DNA of 64,000 nucleotides, taken from contig JAURZI010000141.1 of the NCBI GenBank assembly GCA_030653435.1, positions 1-64,000 of the forward strand. The letters run 5' to 3'. Position numbers and translations under genes: made by a program. Positions 27,164-36,476 of this stretch are shown here, piece by piece (the first letter of the stretch is position 1; every line of letters starts with the position of its first letter). Origin of the DNA: Methylovulum sp. (lineage in GTDB: Bacteria; Pseudomonadota; Gammaproteobacteria; Methylococcales; Methylomonadaceae). The notes under the pieces are model-generated. The model searched no databases. It saw only the letters and a list, made by a program, of their open reading frames with translations, and was not told where the DNA came from.

Positions 27164-27361
27164 TTAATCCGAAAATCCGCGTGGTAGCCGAATATCAGTG
27201 ATGTCTGTGTTCCAAACCTGATTGGGCTGAAAAATGTCAATCCCAGGCAGTAGGTATTGATAAAACGTGTGCTGGGGATGCGGCTGGGCTGGATAAAGAC
27301 GGTTTTGGCTCAGGCCAAACGCATGAAGGTGACATCGTTCAACATACCAAAGGCTTGCCAA
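27164..27361 (-). pseudogene. IS3-family transposase (OrfB) fragment
   Basis: The minus-strand frame contains LYPAQPHPQHTFYQYLLPG followed by PNQVWNTDITDIRLPRGF, a clear match to the start of the IS3-type integrase core, where the first catalytic Asp sits in VWxTDIT. The frame ends two residues later, at SD then a stop, and unrelated sequence follows. Both ends of the transposase and any terminal repeats are missing, so this is a relic. Confidence 0.75.
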
Positions 27362-27379
27362 GATCGCGTTTTAACAACA

Positions 27380-28042
27380 ATGTTGATTATTGACTCTGGA
27401 TCTAGCGATACAAGAAATCGAAAACAAAACACTGTGATAAAAAACACAAGCACTCAAACCTTAACGCATACAAACAATGCGATAATAGCCATCAAACTCG
27501 GCGGCAGTCTGGTGTATTCTGACAACTTGCGCTGTTGCCTGGATAGCATAGAGCAACGCTATCGGGGCAGGGCGGTTGTGATTGTGCCCGGCGGTGGCGT
27601 TTTTGCGGACCAGGTAAGATTGGCCCAGCAGCACTGGCAATTTGACGAAGGCACTGCACATGCGATGGCCTTGTTGGCGATGCAGCAAATGGCGTTGTTG
27701 TTTAACGGGCTTAAACGGCATTTTGTTATTGTAGGTTCGGTGGCGCAGGTGCGGCTGCAATCCGCATTAAACCAGACGGTGATCTGGTCGCCGGATATTG
27801 TTGAGCTTGAGCAAGCCGGTATTCGCCCGTCTTGGGACATCACCTCGGACAGTCTGGCGGCATGGTTGGCGGGCGTGTTGCCTGCGGATGAGCTGGTGCT
27901 GGTGAAGTCTGCGAAGATTGATGCCGCGCTGGGCTTGGCCGAGTTGGCTGGGCAGGGGATTATCGATGACGCATTTTGCGATATTGTCGCCAATGCTTCT
28001 TTCCAAATAAAAATTATTAACGTGCACGATTTTAATGGCTAG
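27380..28042 (+). CDS. amino-acid-kinase family protein, MfnE-like
   Basis: A 220-residue kinase fold from ATG 27380. Longer readings run into the IS3 relic on the opposite strand. IAIKLGGSLVYSDNL supplies the phosphate-binding loop, VIVPGGGVFADQVRLAQQHW the second glycine-rich motif, and AHAMALLAMQQMALLF is characteristic of the kinase used in methanofuran-type cofactor synthesis in archaea and methylotrophs. If correct, it supports a C1-using host with the tetrahydromethanopterin/methanofuran formaldehyde pathway. A general uridylate/aspartate kinase is the alternative. It overlaps the next gene by eight bases. Confidence 0.65.
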   Translation: MLIIDSGSSDTRNRKQNTVIKNTSTQTLTHTNNAIIAIKLGGSLVYSDNLRCCLDSIEQRYRGRAVVIVPGGGVFADQVRLAQQHWQFDEGTAHAMALLAMQQMALLFNGLKRHFVIVGSVAQVRLQSALNQTVIWSPDIVELEQAGIRPSWDITSDSLAAWLAGVLPADELVLVKSAKIDAALGLAELAGQGIIDDAFCDIVANASFQIKIINVHDFNG

Positions 28043-28727
28043 CAATAACGACTCATCAAACACTGTTTTAGGATTTATCAAGCGGTTGGTTGCCAAAAGA
28101 CTCAAGATGGCTTACTACCAGGCCAGGGAGTCGATAGGCGAGCACAAACGGACTATTGTGGTGTATCAGGTGGAGCAGGCTTGCCTCGGTCTACAGGAAA
28201 CGCGGGATGAGTTTGAGGATGCGCTGGAGCGCTTTAAAAGTCTGGTCGCAGTCGATGGGACATCACTGGAACACCGGTATCATTTGCTGAACCGGCAATA
28301 TCAGTTCTGCCGTACCAAATCGGATGCCGTCAGCAACCGTATCAAGGCGATAGAGGAAGTCAGCGCCGCCTTGTTTGCAGAATGGGAGCGGGAGCTGAAT
28401 GAATACACGAACCGGGCCTTGCGTAATCACAGCAAACAGCAGTTAAAGACAGCCAGACAAAATTATGCCCGGCTGATTAAAGCGATGCACAAGGCGGAAA
28501 GTAAAATTCAGCCGGTGCTGGCGGCTTTCAAAGATCAAGTGCTGTACCTGAAGCATAACCTGAATGCCCGTGCCATTGCGGCATTGCAGCAGGAGTTTGT
28601 TGAGATCAGCATGGATATTTCGCAGTTAATTCTAGCGATGGAGCTTATTATTGCCGAAGCCAACCAGTTTGTCGCTGTCTTGGTTAATCAGCAAGGCCTG
28701 GAGCAAAAGGCCTTGCCGCGCCGTTGA
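28035..28727 (+). CDS. DUF2959 family coiled-coil protein
   Basis: A 230-residue helical protein. The family core is visible: HKRTIVVYQVEQACLGLQET near the N-terminus, then AEWERELNEYTNRALR and AAFKDQVLYLKHNLNARAIA (about 155-174), a segment strongly conserved in DUF2959. Most members have a lipoprotein signal, but this one starts MASNNDSSNTVLGFIKRLV without a lipobox, so it may be cytoplasmic or start further in. It overlaps the kinase gene by eight bases. Function unknown. Confidence 0.8.
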   Translation: MASNNDSSNTVLGFIKRLVAKRLKMAYYQARESIGEHKRTIVVYQVEQACLGLQETRDEFEDALERFKSLVAVDGTSLEHRYHLLNRQYQFCRTKSDAVSNRIKAIEEVSAALFAEWERELNEYTNRALRNHSKQQLKTARQNYARLIKAMHKAESKIQPVLAAFKDQVLYLKHNLNARAIAALQQEFVEISMDISQLILAMELIIAEANQFVAVLVNQQGLEQKALPRR

Positions 28728-28733
28728 GCCGTT

Positions 28734-29162
28734 TTAGAGTTTGTATAAGACATCATTGGCCTTATCCCTGGCATCTTCTTTTTTGGAACTTTTGCGGTTG
28801 TCCTGATCGATCCGTTCCCGGCCAAATTTGGTTATCATCTCTTCCCAGCTGGAATATTGCGTATAGTTTTGCACACCGGCATCTTTACGTTGCTGATAAA
28901 TTTCTTTGCCCAAGGCAATGACTTCTTCAGGCTTTTTGCCGTCCACCGCATCAAGGAACTTACTATCCTCCTTGTTGGCGTCACGGATTGCCCAGAAGGC
29001 GACTTCAAATTCAATGCGATTTTCAGGAAGCAAACGGTTTTTCAGCATTTTTACCGACCTATAAGCGGTTTTGGTGCTATGTCCATTGATTTTCTGTCCA
29101 TTGTTGCAAGCTATGAGTGCAGTGCAAGCCAGAATGATGAGCAGGGTAGATAGTTTTTTCAT
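28734..29162 (-). CDS. small lipoprotein, DUF6694-like
   Basis: A 142-residue protein with a clear lipoprotein signal (MKKLSTLLIILACTALIAC, Cys19). The mature region is helical and charged: SVKMLKNRLLPENRIEFEVAFWAIRDA resembles the DUF6694 lipoprotein family. It is convergent with the DUF2959 gene, with stops seven bases apart. Function unknown. Confidence 0.65.
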   Translation of the reverse strand: MKKLSTLLIILACTALIACNNGQKINGHSTKTAYRSVKMLKNRLLPENRIEFEVAFWAIRDANKEDSKFLDAVDGKKPEEVIALGKEIYQQRKDAGVQNYTQYSSWEEMITKFGRERIDQDNRKSSKKEDARDKANDVLYKL

Positions 29163-29378
29163 GAAGATAACCTCGGTGTAAATTGCAGGTCTATGTTATG
29201 TTATTTGTAATTATTCAGCTTATCACCAAGCTGTTTATGAGTGGCGCACGCCGTGTGCGCCTGCCCTGGCTGAATAGTCACTGTTATTTATTGTTATTGT
29301 CATCACGCGCACCAGATCACCAAACAAAGTAAAATGGTCGGTTATTATAACTCTGAGCTAAGTCTAAGCTAATCAATT

Positions 29379-31112
29379 ATGCTGGAATTTATCCAATTAT
29401 TAAAACAGCGGTATCAAGCGGTTTTAGCCCAGCAAGTGAACGGCGTCAGCAATGTCCAATACCAGCAACGGATAGACCAACTTATTTTGTCTGAAGCGTT
29501 TGTCCGAAAAGGGCAAACGCTTGCTTTAAGCGGCAAACCGCTGTTGCAGATAGCGGTCGTAGGCCCGACTCAGGCCGGCAAAAGCTCATTGGTCAATGTG
29601 TTGCTGAACACCGACGTGGCAGGTGTCAGCCCTTTGGCGGGTTACACGGTTCATCCCCAAGGTTTTTGCCATCGTGTAAGCCTAGCCGACTGCAGTGGCT
29701 TGCAACGGTATTTTGGCCGGTTTCAGTGTATTCCGAGCTCGCAACTTATCGCAGGGCGCTATGATTGCTATGCATTGACGGGAGTGGATGTCGTTTCGCC
29801 GTATTTGCCGCCATGTGTGTTGTGGGACACGCCCGATTTCGACTCGATTGGTTCAGCGACGTACCGGGAGGGTGTCATCCGCGCGGTGGCCTTGGCTGAC
29901 ATCATTGTCCTGGTGGTCAGCAAGGAAAAATATGCCGACCAAACAGTTTGGGACATGATGGCGCTGCTAGCCGATTTACACCAACCCACGATTATTTGTT
30001 TGAATAAGCTCAGCCAAGGCTCGGCTGCCGTGCTGACGCAATCGTTAAAAGAAAAATGGCAACAAGCCCGGGCCGATGTTTTCCCTGAGGTTGTTCCATT
30101 GTATTACCAAAAGCCGACGGGATTGCCATCTTGGCCTAGCGCACAACAGGGTTTACTGGCCGATATGCAAAAGCAAGCCAGCCGTCGCCAACATGCGCGT
30201 TTTGAACAGGCGTTGCTGCAAAAATACTGGCACAACTGGTTGGAGCCGGTGCTGGAAGAACACCAAGCCGTCGCGGATTGGGAAGCCCTGGTCCATCAAA
30301 TGATCGCACAGGCGTTGGACAGTTATCGGCGCGACTATCTGGACCATCCGCATCATTATGAAACTTTCCAACAGGCGATGGCGGAATTGTTGACCTTGCT
30401 GGAAATACCGGGTTTGGCAGGTGTGTTGACGGGTGCACGTAAAGCGCTGACCTGGCCGGTCAGGCAGCTTATGAAACTGGGGCGCAAACAACTGCATATT
30501 GCCGATAGCAGCCATGAAATCGTGTTGTTGAACCAAATCGCCGAACATACGCTGATACAAATGGTGGACCGGTTATTGGATAGGGCGGAACAAGGTAAGC
30601 AGACGTTATGGTGGAAGGATTTCAGCAGTTTGTTGCGCGCTCGGCGGCAGGAGATTTTGCAGGATTTTGCTGTTGCGGCCAAAAACTACCATATCACGTT
30701 CCAACAGGATGTGGAAAAGACCGCCCACCATTTGTACGATAAGCTGCAAGAGCAGCCTCTGGTGCTGAACAGTTTGCGGGCGACCCGGATGACCGCCGAT
30801 GCTGCTGTTATTGCGTTGACCTTGCAAACCGGGGGTATCGGCGTGCATGATCTGGTCATTGCGCCGGCCATGCTGGCGGTCACATCCTATCTGGCCGAAA
30901 GCGCCATCGGCGGATATATGCACAAAGTTGAAGCGCAATTAAAACAACAACAATTGGCTGAAGTCAAAAAGGTGCTTTTTATGGATAGTATGGCTAAAAA
31001 ACTGTTGGGTCTGCCGGGGCACATGCCGTCGATGACACATTTTAATATTTCGCCCGAACAGTTGCGGACGATTGAACAGCAAGAGAAGCGTCATGGCTTA
31101 CGATTACTCTGA
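29379..31112 (+). CDS. dynamin/Era-like GTPase A with hydrophobic C-terminal region
   Basis: A 577-residue GTPase. G1 is GPTQAGKS (62-69), G3 is DTPDFDS (150-156), and G4 is NKLS (209-212), in which the usual Asp is replaced by Ser. A helical region follows (about 250-470). Near residues 475-520, TADAAVIALTLQTGGIGVHDLV and IAPAMLAVTSYLAESAIGG form hydrophobic helices like those that insert into or touch membranes in YfjP- or dynamin-like proteins. It overlaps GTPase B by 20 bases, so the two are made together. Membrane remodelling or stress protection is plausible, not shown. Confidence 0.75.
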   Translation: MLEFIQLLKQRYQAVLAQQVNGVSNVQYQQRIDQLILSEAFVRKGQTLALSGKPLLQIAVVGPTQAGKSSLVNVLLNTDVAGVSPLAGYTVHPQGFCHRVSLADCSGLQRYFGRFQCIPSSQLIAGRYDCYALTGVDVVSPYLPPCVLWDTPDFDSIGSATYREGVIRAVALADIIVLVVSKEKYADQTVWDMMALLADLHQPTIICLNKLSQGSAAVLTQSLKEKWQQARADVFPEVVPLYYQKPTGLPSWPSAQQGLLADMQKQASRRQHARFEQALLQKYWHNWLEPVLEEHQAVADWEALVHQMIAQALDSYRRDYLDHPHHYETFQQAMAELLTLLEIPGLAGVLTGARKALTWPVRQLMKLGRKQLHIADSSHEIVLLNQIAEHTLIQMVDRLLDRAEQGKQTLWWKDFSSLLRARRQEILQDFAVAAKNYHITFQQDVEKTAHHLYDKLQEQPLVLNSLRATRMTADAAVIALTLQTGGIGVHDLVIAPAMLAVTSYLAESAIGGYMHKVEAQLKQQQLAEVKKVLFMDSMAKKLLGLPGHMPSMTHFNISPEQLRTIEQQEKRHGLRLL

Positions 31113-32694
31113 GTTAGCAGAAAAAGCCCAACATTGGGCGGAACAGGCGGGTGCGGCAGGCTGGCTTGCGCCGGACGCGGCAAGGCAGATAACGGAACTG
31201 GAACTCAGGTCGCCGGATTCCCTGTTCAATAACGGCGCCAGACCGTTGATCGTCGCTTTCATGGGCGGTAGCGGGGTCGGTAAGAGCACCTTGCTCAACC
31301 GCCTGGCCGGCAAACCGATAGCCAGGACCGGCATAGAAAGGCCGACTTCGCGTGAAGTGACTTTATTCCATCACCATAGCGTGGCGATACAGCAACTCCC
31401 TGAGCAGTTGCCGATCACGCAAATTAAAATCGCCCAGCATGATGAAGAAGCGAAAAAAAACATTATCTGGATAGACATGCCCGATTTTGACAGCACGGAA
31501 CAAAGCAATAAGCAGCTGGTTTTGCAATGGTTGCCGCATATTGATGTGTTGCTTTACGTCGTTAGCCCGGAACGTTACCGTGATGAAAAAGCCTGGCAAT
31601 TGCTGCTCGCTGAAGGTGCACGGCATGCCTGGCTGTTTGTGCTTAACCAATGGGACAGGGGGCAGATAGAACAATATGACGATTTTAAACAGCAGCTGCA
31701 TAAAGCGGGTTTTTTTGAACCGGTCATTTTTAAGACGGTTTGTAGCGAAGATATGCAAACCGATGAGTTTGCATTACTGGAAGAAACGATTGTTTCGCTG
31801 GCGACCGATCATATCGTCGAGCAACTGGAGCAACGCGGTCAACAATTGCGTAAAACCGAACTTAAGCAAAAGCTGCAACAGACCTTGCAAACGCTGGGTG
31901 ACGGCTCGTCTTTCCAACACATACAGGCGCAATGGCAGCAGCAATGGCAACAGACCAGCCAACAACTGCAACAAGGCTTTTCGTGGCCGATACAACAAAC
32001 AGCTGTTTATTATGCCGAACATGCCGCTGATTTGATCAGCCATCCGCAAGCCGCGCAGCTTTCTTTATGGGATGCCTGGGCGCAAACCCGGTTGGACGAT
32101 GCCCTGGATGAATTCATTATCAACACCGACCAGCAAGGCTTGCCGACTGCGCCGTTTAAACACCAGTTGACGGCAATACGTGAAAAAGCGGCAAAAATCA
32201 TGCAGGCACAAACGGAGTTTGCGGTGCGGCAAGCCTTGGCGAATCCCGGCAATACCGTGCAGCGCAGCTTCCTGAAAACCATGCGGGTATGCGAAATTTT
32301 CTTGCCGCTGGCGGCAATAGCTTGGGTGGGCAGCCAGGTGTTTATCGGTTATTACTATAGCAATATGACCAGCAGCCATTATCTGGGTGTCGATTTTGCC
32401 GTGCACAGCAGCCTGTTGATCGCCTTGACGTGGTTGACGCCGTATTTTATCCTGAAAAAAGTCCAGCCCTCGCTGAAAAAAAGCGCGCTAAAAGGTTTGC
32501 AGAAAGGCTTAATGCAAGCGCTAGACTTGATAGGTAGCGAGGTTGCCGGAGTTGTTGCGACGATTAATCTTGAGCATGCCGAACAACTGCAAAAACTTAC
32601 CGGTATCATTGCACAATGCGGTTGTGGCGAACTTGACCCGCGCTTGTCCATAGACAGCAACAGCCTTTTAACGCGGATGTTGGTGGGCAATTAA
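31093..32694 (+). CDS. dynamin/Era-like GTPase B with two C-terminal membrane helices
   Basis: 533 residues from ATG 31093 (MAYDYSELAEKAQ), preferred over the upstream in-frame codon because GAGAAG precedes it. G1 GGSGVGKST (58-66), G3 DMPDFDST (128-135), G4 NQWD. A coiled-coil-rich middle includes many Gln (about 240-330). Two membrane helices, FLPLAAIAWVGSQVFIGYYY and SSLLIALTWLTPYFIL, lie near 400-460. A C-terminal helix and CGCGELDP follow. It shares the unusual D-x-P-D-F-D-S G3 motif with GTPase A, suggesting a heteromeric pair. Confidence 0.75.
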   Translation: MAYDYSELAEKAQHWAEQAGAAGWLAPDAARQITELELRSPDSLFNNGARPLIVAFMGGSGVGKSTLLNRLAGKPIARTGIERPTSREVTLFHHHSVAIQQLPEQLPITQIKIAQHDEEAKKNIIWIDMPDFDSTEQSNKQLVLQWLPHIDVLLYVVSPERYRDEKAWQLLLAEGARHAWLFVLNQWDRGQIEQYDDFKQQLHKAGFFEPVIFKTVCSEDMQTDEFALLEETIVSLATDHIVEQLEQRGQQLRKTELKQKLQQTLQTLGDGSSFQHIQAQWQQQWQQTSQQLQQGFSWPIQQTAVYYAEHAADLISHPQAAQLSLWDAWAQTRLDDALDEFIINTDQQGLPTAPFKHQLTAIREKAAKIMQAQTEFAVRQALANPGNTVQRSFLKTMRVCEIFLPLAAIAWVGSQVFIGYYYSNMTSSHYLGVDFAVHSSLLIALTWLTPYFILKKVQPSLKKSALKGLQKGLMQALDLIGSEVAGVVATINLEHAEQLQKLTGIIAQCGCGELDPRLSIDSNSLLTRMLVGN

Positions 32695-32750
32695 CGTTTT
32701 TTTACAAAAATTTACGCTATTAACCCTGTTTTTACTATTGTTTATGCCGA

Positions 32751-32756
32751 TATAAT
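32751..32756 (+). promoter_or_regulatory. possible -10 box for the EF-hand gene
   Basis: A perfect TATAAT lies about 55 bases upstream of the EF-hand ATG in an AT-rich stretch. The expected -35 position holds only GTTTTT, so the promoter is weak or activator-dependent if real. Confidence 0.35.
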
Positions 32757-32809
32757 CATCATAACGGTAACAATACCTGTCACCGGCAAATCAATAAGCG
32801 AGGATTGGG

Positions 32810-33616
32810 ATGAACATTAATAGTGCAGGCAGTACCAGCCTTTCAATGATATATGGTGGCGCAAAACGTCCTGACCCGGCCAAAATAGCTGAGGACTTAT
32901 ATTCGAAACTGGATACCAAAGGTCAGGGGTATATCGAGAAGAGTGACCTTCAGACGGCGTTTGACAAAATATCGTCTACCGGATCAACGAATACCGATGA
33001 CCTGTTTTCACAGCTGGACGGTGATAGTGACGGGAAGGTCACTAAAGCCGAGATGTCGGCAAGTTTTGAAAAAATAGCGGCTCAATTGGACGGGCCGTTT
33101 CCGAGGATGCGTTTGCAGGGGCAGGGCGACAGTAGCGCTGAACAAGGTTTTACCAAGGATGAACTGACCGGTTTGGCCCAAGACACGAACTCGACTGATA
33201 GCAAAGCGTCATCGCTGTTTGCCGGTTTGGCGGAAAATTTTGATGCCGTCGATAGCAATCAGGATGGTAGGGTCAATCAAGCCGAAACTGAAGCCTATAT
33301 CAAGGCAAGCGGTTCTGCGGAGACGGTGCAACCTGCACAGGGCGGAACACCGCCACCACGCGAGGCAGGGCTACAAGCCGCCAGTAGTTCAACCAGCTAT
33401 GACCCCGCCGATACCAACAAGGATGGCTCGGTGAGTGAAGCGGAAGCCTTGGCCTATGAAACCGCTAAAGCAGCCGCTTCAGCAACCAAAGGCGCGGCGG
33501 CGTCAGAGGATCAGGGCAGCAGCGAAAAAGTCATGAAACAGATCATGCAGCTTGTGCAGGCTTATGGCAGCTTGGGCACCGGCTCTGAACCATCAAGCTT
33601 GTCTGTTTCTGTTTGA
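32810..33616 (+). CDS. four-EF-hand calcium-binding protein
   Basis: A 268-residue acidic protein with four canonical EF-hand loops: DTKGQGYIEKSD (35-46), DGDSDGKVTKAE (70-81), DSNQDGRVNQAE (148-159) and DTNKDGSVSEAE (201-212). The loops are joined by Ser/Ala/Gly-rich linkers. No N-terminal signal peptide; the N-terminus MNINSAGSTSLSMIYGG could be a non-classical secretion signal. GAGG precedes the ATG. Similar proteins occur in Xanthomonas and other gammaproteobacteria. Calcium buffering or sensing is likely; the partner is unknown. Confidence 0.82.
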   Translation: MNINSAGSTSLSMIYGGAKRPDPAKIAEDLYSKLDTKGQGYIEKSDLQTAFDKISSTGSTNTDDLFSQLDGDSDGKVTKAEMSASFEKIAAQLDGPFPRMRLQGQGDSSAEQGFTKDELTGLAQDTNSTDSKASSLFAGLAENFDAVDSNQDGRVNQAETEAYIKASGSAETVQPAQGGTPPPREAGLQAASSSTSYDPADTNKDGSVSEAEALAYETAKAAASATKGAAASEDQGSSEKVMKQIMQLVQAYGSLGTGSEPSSLSVSV

Positions 33617-34038
33617 TTTACCCGCATATTATGGATTAACAGCGCCTTAAATGTTAAGGACGGGGCTGCCAACCACCGTCCAGCCTTAAGGTGCATCGCG
33701 TTACCCCACCCCGACTGCCGTGGCATGTTATCTGTTCCGCGCGTCTTTAAGCTTCAGGCGCACCTGGCAAAGGTGAGGCCTGATGCCGGGCAAGCATTGC
33801 CGCCCTATCGCCCACGCACCGTATAAGTAGTTGATTGGCACAGCATTGATTCATGTATAATCGCGTTAACAGGGTATCGCGTTCCCCAAGCGGCAGTATT
33901 TGATACCAGAACGGAGATTCCTTGTTGCCTAGCCTTAACCGTGGGCAACAAAACCGCCTGCCGTCCTTATCCCCCATCTTTTCAAGATGTTGCAAGACAT
34001 TAATCAACAGTAGTTTTTCCAAAGAGATTTTATATAGA
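33617..34038. other. 422-bp interval with nested inverted repeats
   Basis: No gene supported. CCTTAA-ATG-TTAAGG (33645-33659) is a small palindrome whose right half, TTAAGGACGG, can instead pair with CCGTCC...CCTTAA downstream (33675-33688). This could be a terminator for the EF-hand gene, but no T run follows. The rest is probably the untranslated leader of rhlE. Confidence 0.4.
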
Positions 34039-35301
34039 ATGCCATTTTCCACACTAGGTTTATCTGATCCATTATTACGTGCCATCGCCGACGCCGGTTA
34101 TACCACGCCTTCACCGATCCAAACGCAAGCCATTCCAGCCGTATTGCAAGGGCATGATTTGCTTGCCGCCGCACAAACCGGCACCGGCAAAACCGCAGGA
34201 TTTACCTTGCCATTGCTGCACCGTTTGTCACAGCAGTCTTACAGCACCAACCGTCCGGTCAGGGTATTAATATTGACGCCTACCCGCGAATTGGCCGCAC
34301 AGGTCGGCGAATCTGTCATTAAATACGGCGCGCATTTGCATCCGCGCTTAAAAACCGAAGTCGTGTTCGGCGGCGTAAAAATCAACCCGCAGATGATGCG
34401 TTTACGCGGCGGCGTTGATGTCTTGGTCGCAACACCTGGGCGCTTGCTGGATTTGGCGGGCCAAAATGCCGTCAAGCTGGACAAGGTGGAAACCCTGGTG
34501 CTTGATGAGGCAGACCGCATGCTGGATATGGGTTTTATCCGCGATATCCGTAAAATTATTGCCCTATTGCCGAAGAAACGCCAAAACCTGTTGTTTTCCG
34601 CGACATTTTCCGACGAGATACGCAAGCTGACCACAGGCCTGCTGGTCAATCCTATAAAAATCGAAGTGGCGCCACCTAATGTCGCTGCTGAAACAGTGGA
34701 ACAGATTGCTTATCTTTGCAATAAAACCGAAAAATCGGCTTTGCTCTGCCATTTGATAAAAAGCAATAACTGGCAGCAGGTGCTGGTGTTCACGAGCACC
34801 AAACATGGCGCCAACCGCTTGACGGAAAAACTCAATAACGTCGATATTAAAGCGGCGGCGATACACGGCAATAAAAGCCAGGGCGCGCGCACTAGCGCCT
34901 TATCGGGCTTTAAGGCCGGTGACATTCGTGTCTTGGTTGCCACCGATGTGGCGGCGCGGGGTATCGACATTGCGTTACTGCCCCATGTTATTAATTTTGA
35001 ATTGCCCAAGGCGCCTGCCGATTATGTGCATCGCATAGGCCGTACCGGACGCGCCGGTGAAGAAGGCCAAGCGATTGCCCTGGTATCCCACGACGAACTC
35101 AGCGCCTTGCGGCTGATCGAGAAACTGACGGGCAAACCGGTCAAGCGGGAACAGATAGCGGGGTTTGAAGCCAGCGCCACCGCACCTGCTGCTGTGCCCG
35201 ATGCGCCGCGTCCGCCATCGCCGGGTAGACGTCCAAATCCAGCGCGCAAGCCTGCTGCCGGCAGCCTAAGCCATAAGCCCAGATCAGGAAATCGGGTTTA
35301 A
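34039..35301 (+). CDS. rhlE: RhlE-type DEAD-box RNA helicase
   Basis: 420 residues from ATG 34039 ([21 protein letters not shown]), the standard RhlE N-terminus; the longer frame from 33922 has no family likeness. Motifs visible: Q motif [10 protein letters not shown], motif [27 protein letters not shown] as [16 protein letters not shown] as FSATFS, then DVAARGID and [11 protein letters not shown] basic Pro-rich tail follows. It probably acts in ribosome assembly or RNA decay, often at low temperature. Confidence 0.95.
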   Translation: MPFSTLGLSDPLLRAIADAGYTTPSPIQTQAIPAVLQGHDLLAAAQTGTGKTAGFTLPLLHRLSQQSYSTNRPVRVLILTPTRELAAQVGESVIKYGAHLHPRLKTEVVFGGVKINPQMMRLRGGVDVLVATPGRLLDLAGQNAVKLDKVETLVLDEADRMLDMGFIRDIRKIIALLPKKRQNLLFSATFSDEIRKLTTGLLVNPIKIEVAPPNVAAETVEQIAYLCNKTEKSALLCHLIKSNNWQQVLVFTSTKHGANRLTEKLNNVDIKAAAIHGNKSQGARTSALSGFKAGDIRVLVATDVAARGIDIALLPHVINFELPKAPADYVHRIGRTGRAGEEGQAIALVSHDELSALRLIEKLTGKPVKREQIAGFEASATAPAAVPDAPRPPSPGRRPNPARKPAAGSLSHKPRSGNRV

Positions 35302-35320
35302 TCGGATTTCTGCGCTAGCT

Positions 35321-36415
35321 ATGGAGGGGATAGTTGCAAGTCCAGTTGACGATATGGCGCAGCTTGCCCGGCAGATCAAACAATGGGGGCAGGAGCTGGG
35401 CTTTCAGCAGTTAGGCATTACCGGCACCGATTTATCGGTTGCGGAAACCCATTTGCAAGCGTGGCTGGCGCAGGGTTTTCATGGCGAAATGGCATATATG
35501 CAGCGCCATGGCACCAAGCGTAGCAGACCGAATGAATTGCATGCCGGCACTATCCGCATTATTTCTGTGCGTATGGATTATTTGCCGGAACCTTCGGCGG
35601 GAATGCAGCAAACGCTGGACGCTCCGACTGCCGCGTATATTTCCCGTTATGCGCTAGGTCGTGATTACCACAAGCTGATGCGTAACCGTTTGCAAAAACT
35701 GGTCGATAAAATCCAGGCGGCAGCGACCGCATTGGGCCCGTCTGATCGGGTTATGCGGGCATTTGTCGATAGTGCGCCGGTTCTGGAAAAGGCCATTGCC
35801 GAGCAAGCCGGTTTAGGCTGGATAGGCAAACATTCCAATCTGATCAACCGCAAAGCGGGCTCATGGTTTTTCCTGGGGGAAATCTATACCTATCTGCCGC
35901 TGCCTACCGATACCCCAGCCACCTCGCACTGCGGTGCTTGCACCGCCTGCCTGGACATCTGTCCCACCCAGGCCATTGTCGCGCCCTATCAAGTCGATGC
36001 CAGGCGTTGCGTGTCTTATCTGACGATAGAGCTGCACGGCGCTATCCCTGAAAAGCTCAGGCCCCTGATAGGCAACCGCATTTACGGCTGCGATGATTGC
36101 CAGTTGGTCTGTCCGTGGAATCGTTTTGCTCGCATCACGGACGAAAAAGATTTTCATCCCCGGCACCGGCTTGATACGCAGCAATTGTTGGCTGTATTTG
36201 CCTGGGATGAACAGACTTTTTTAAAGAACACCGAAGGTTCGGCGATACGCCGTATCGGTTATGAGCGCTGGCTGAGAAATATTGCCGTGGCTTTGGGTAA
36301 CGCCCCGGTCTCAGCTGCGGTGATCGGGGCTTTGACGGCAAAAAGCGGGCATGCCTCTGAGCTGGTCAGGGAGCATGTGCGTTGGGCTTTGGGTCGTCAG
36401 CTTGGGACGCGCTGA
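35321..36415 (+). CDS. queG: QueG, epoxyqueuosine reductase
   Basis: A 364-residue cobalamin- and Fe-S-dependent enzyme of the last queuosine step in tRNA modification. Two 4Fe-4S cysteine clusters are visible: HCGACTACLDICPTQAI and YGCDDCQLVCPWN. The N-terminal reductase domain (GFQQLGITGTDLSVAETHLQ) and FVDSAPVLEKAIAEQAGLGW are typical. ATG 35321 or 35354 could be the start; neither has a strong Shine-Dalgarno. Only 19 bases from rhlE, so probably co-transcribed. Confidence 0.95.
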   Translation: MEGIVASPVDDMAQLARQIKQWGQELGFQQLGITGTDLSVAETHLQAWLAQGFHGEMAYMQRHGTKRSRPNELHAGTIRIISVRMDYLPEPSAGMQQTLDAPTAAYISRYALGRDYHKLMRNRLQKLVDKIQAAATALGPSDRVMRAFVDSAPVLEKAIAEQAGLGWIGKHSNLINRKAGSWFFLGEIYTYLPLPTDTPATSHCGACTACLDICPTQAIVAPYQVDARRCVSYLTIELHGAIPEKLRPLIGNRIYGCDDCQLVCPWNRFARITDEKDFHPRHRLDTQQLLAVFAWDEQTFLKNTEGSAIRRIGYERWLRNIAVALGNAPVSAAVIGALTAKSGHASELVREHVRWALGRQLGTR

Positions 36416-36476
36416 TGTTCGCGAGTGTCTTGAAAATGCAGGCGCCCATCATCATACAGGTTGCTTTGGCTGCCTT

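Noticed and set aside
33747-34085. Minus-strand ORF of 112 codons
   Set aside because: It overlaps the rhlE start, has no family likeness and reads like the complement of a leader region.
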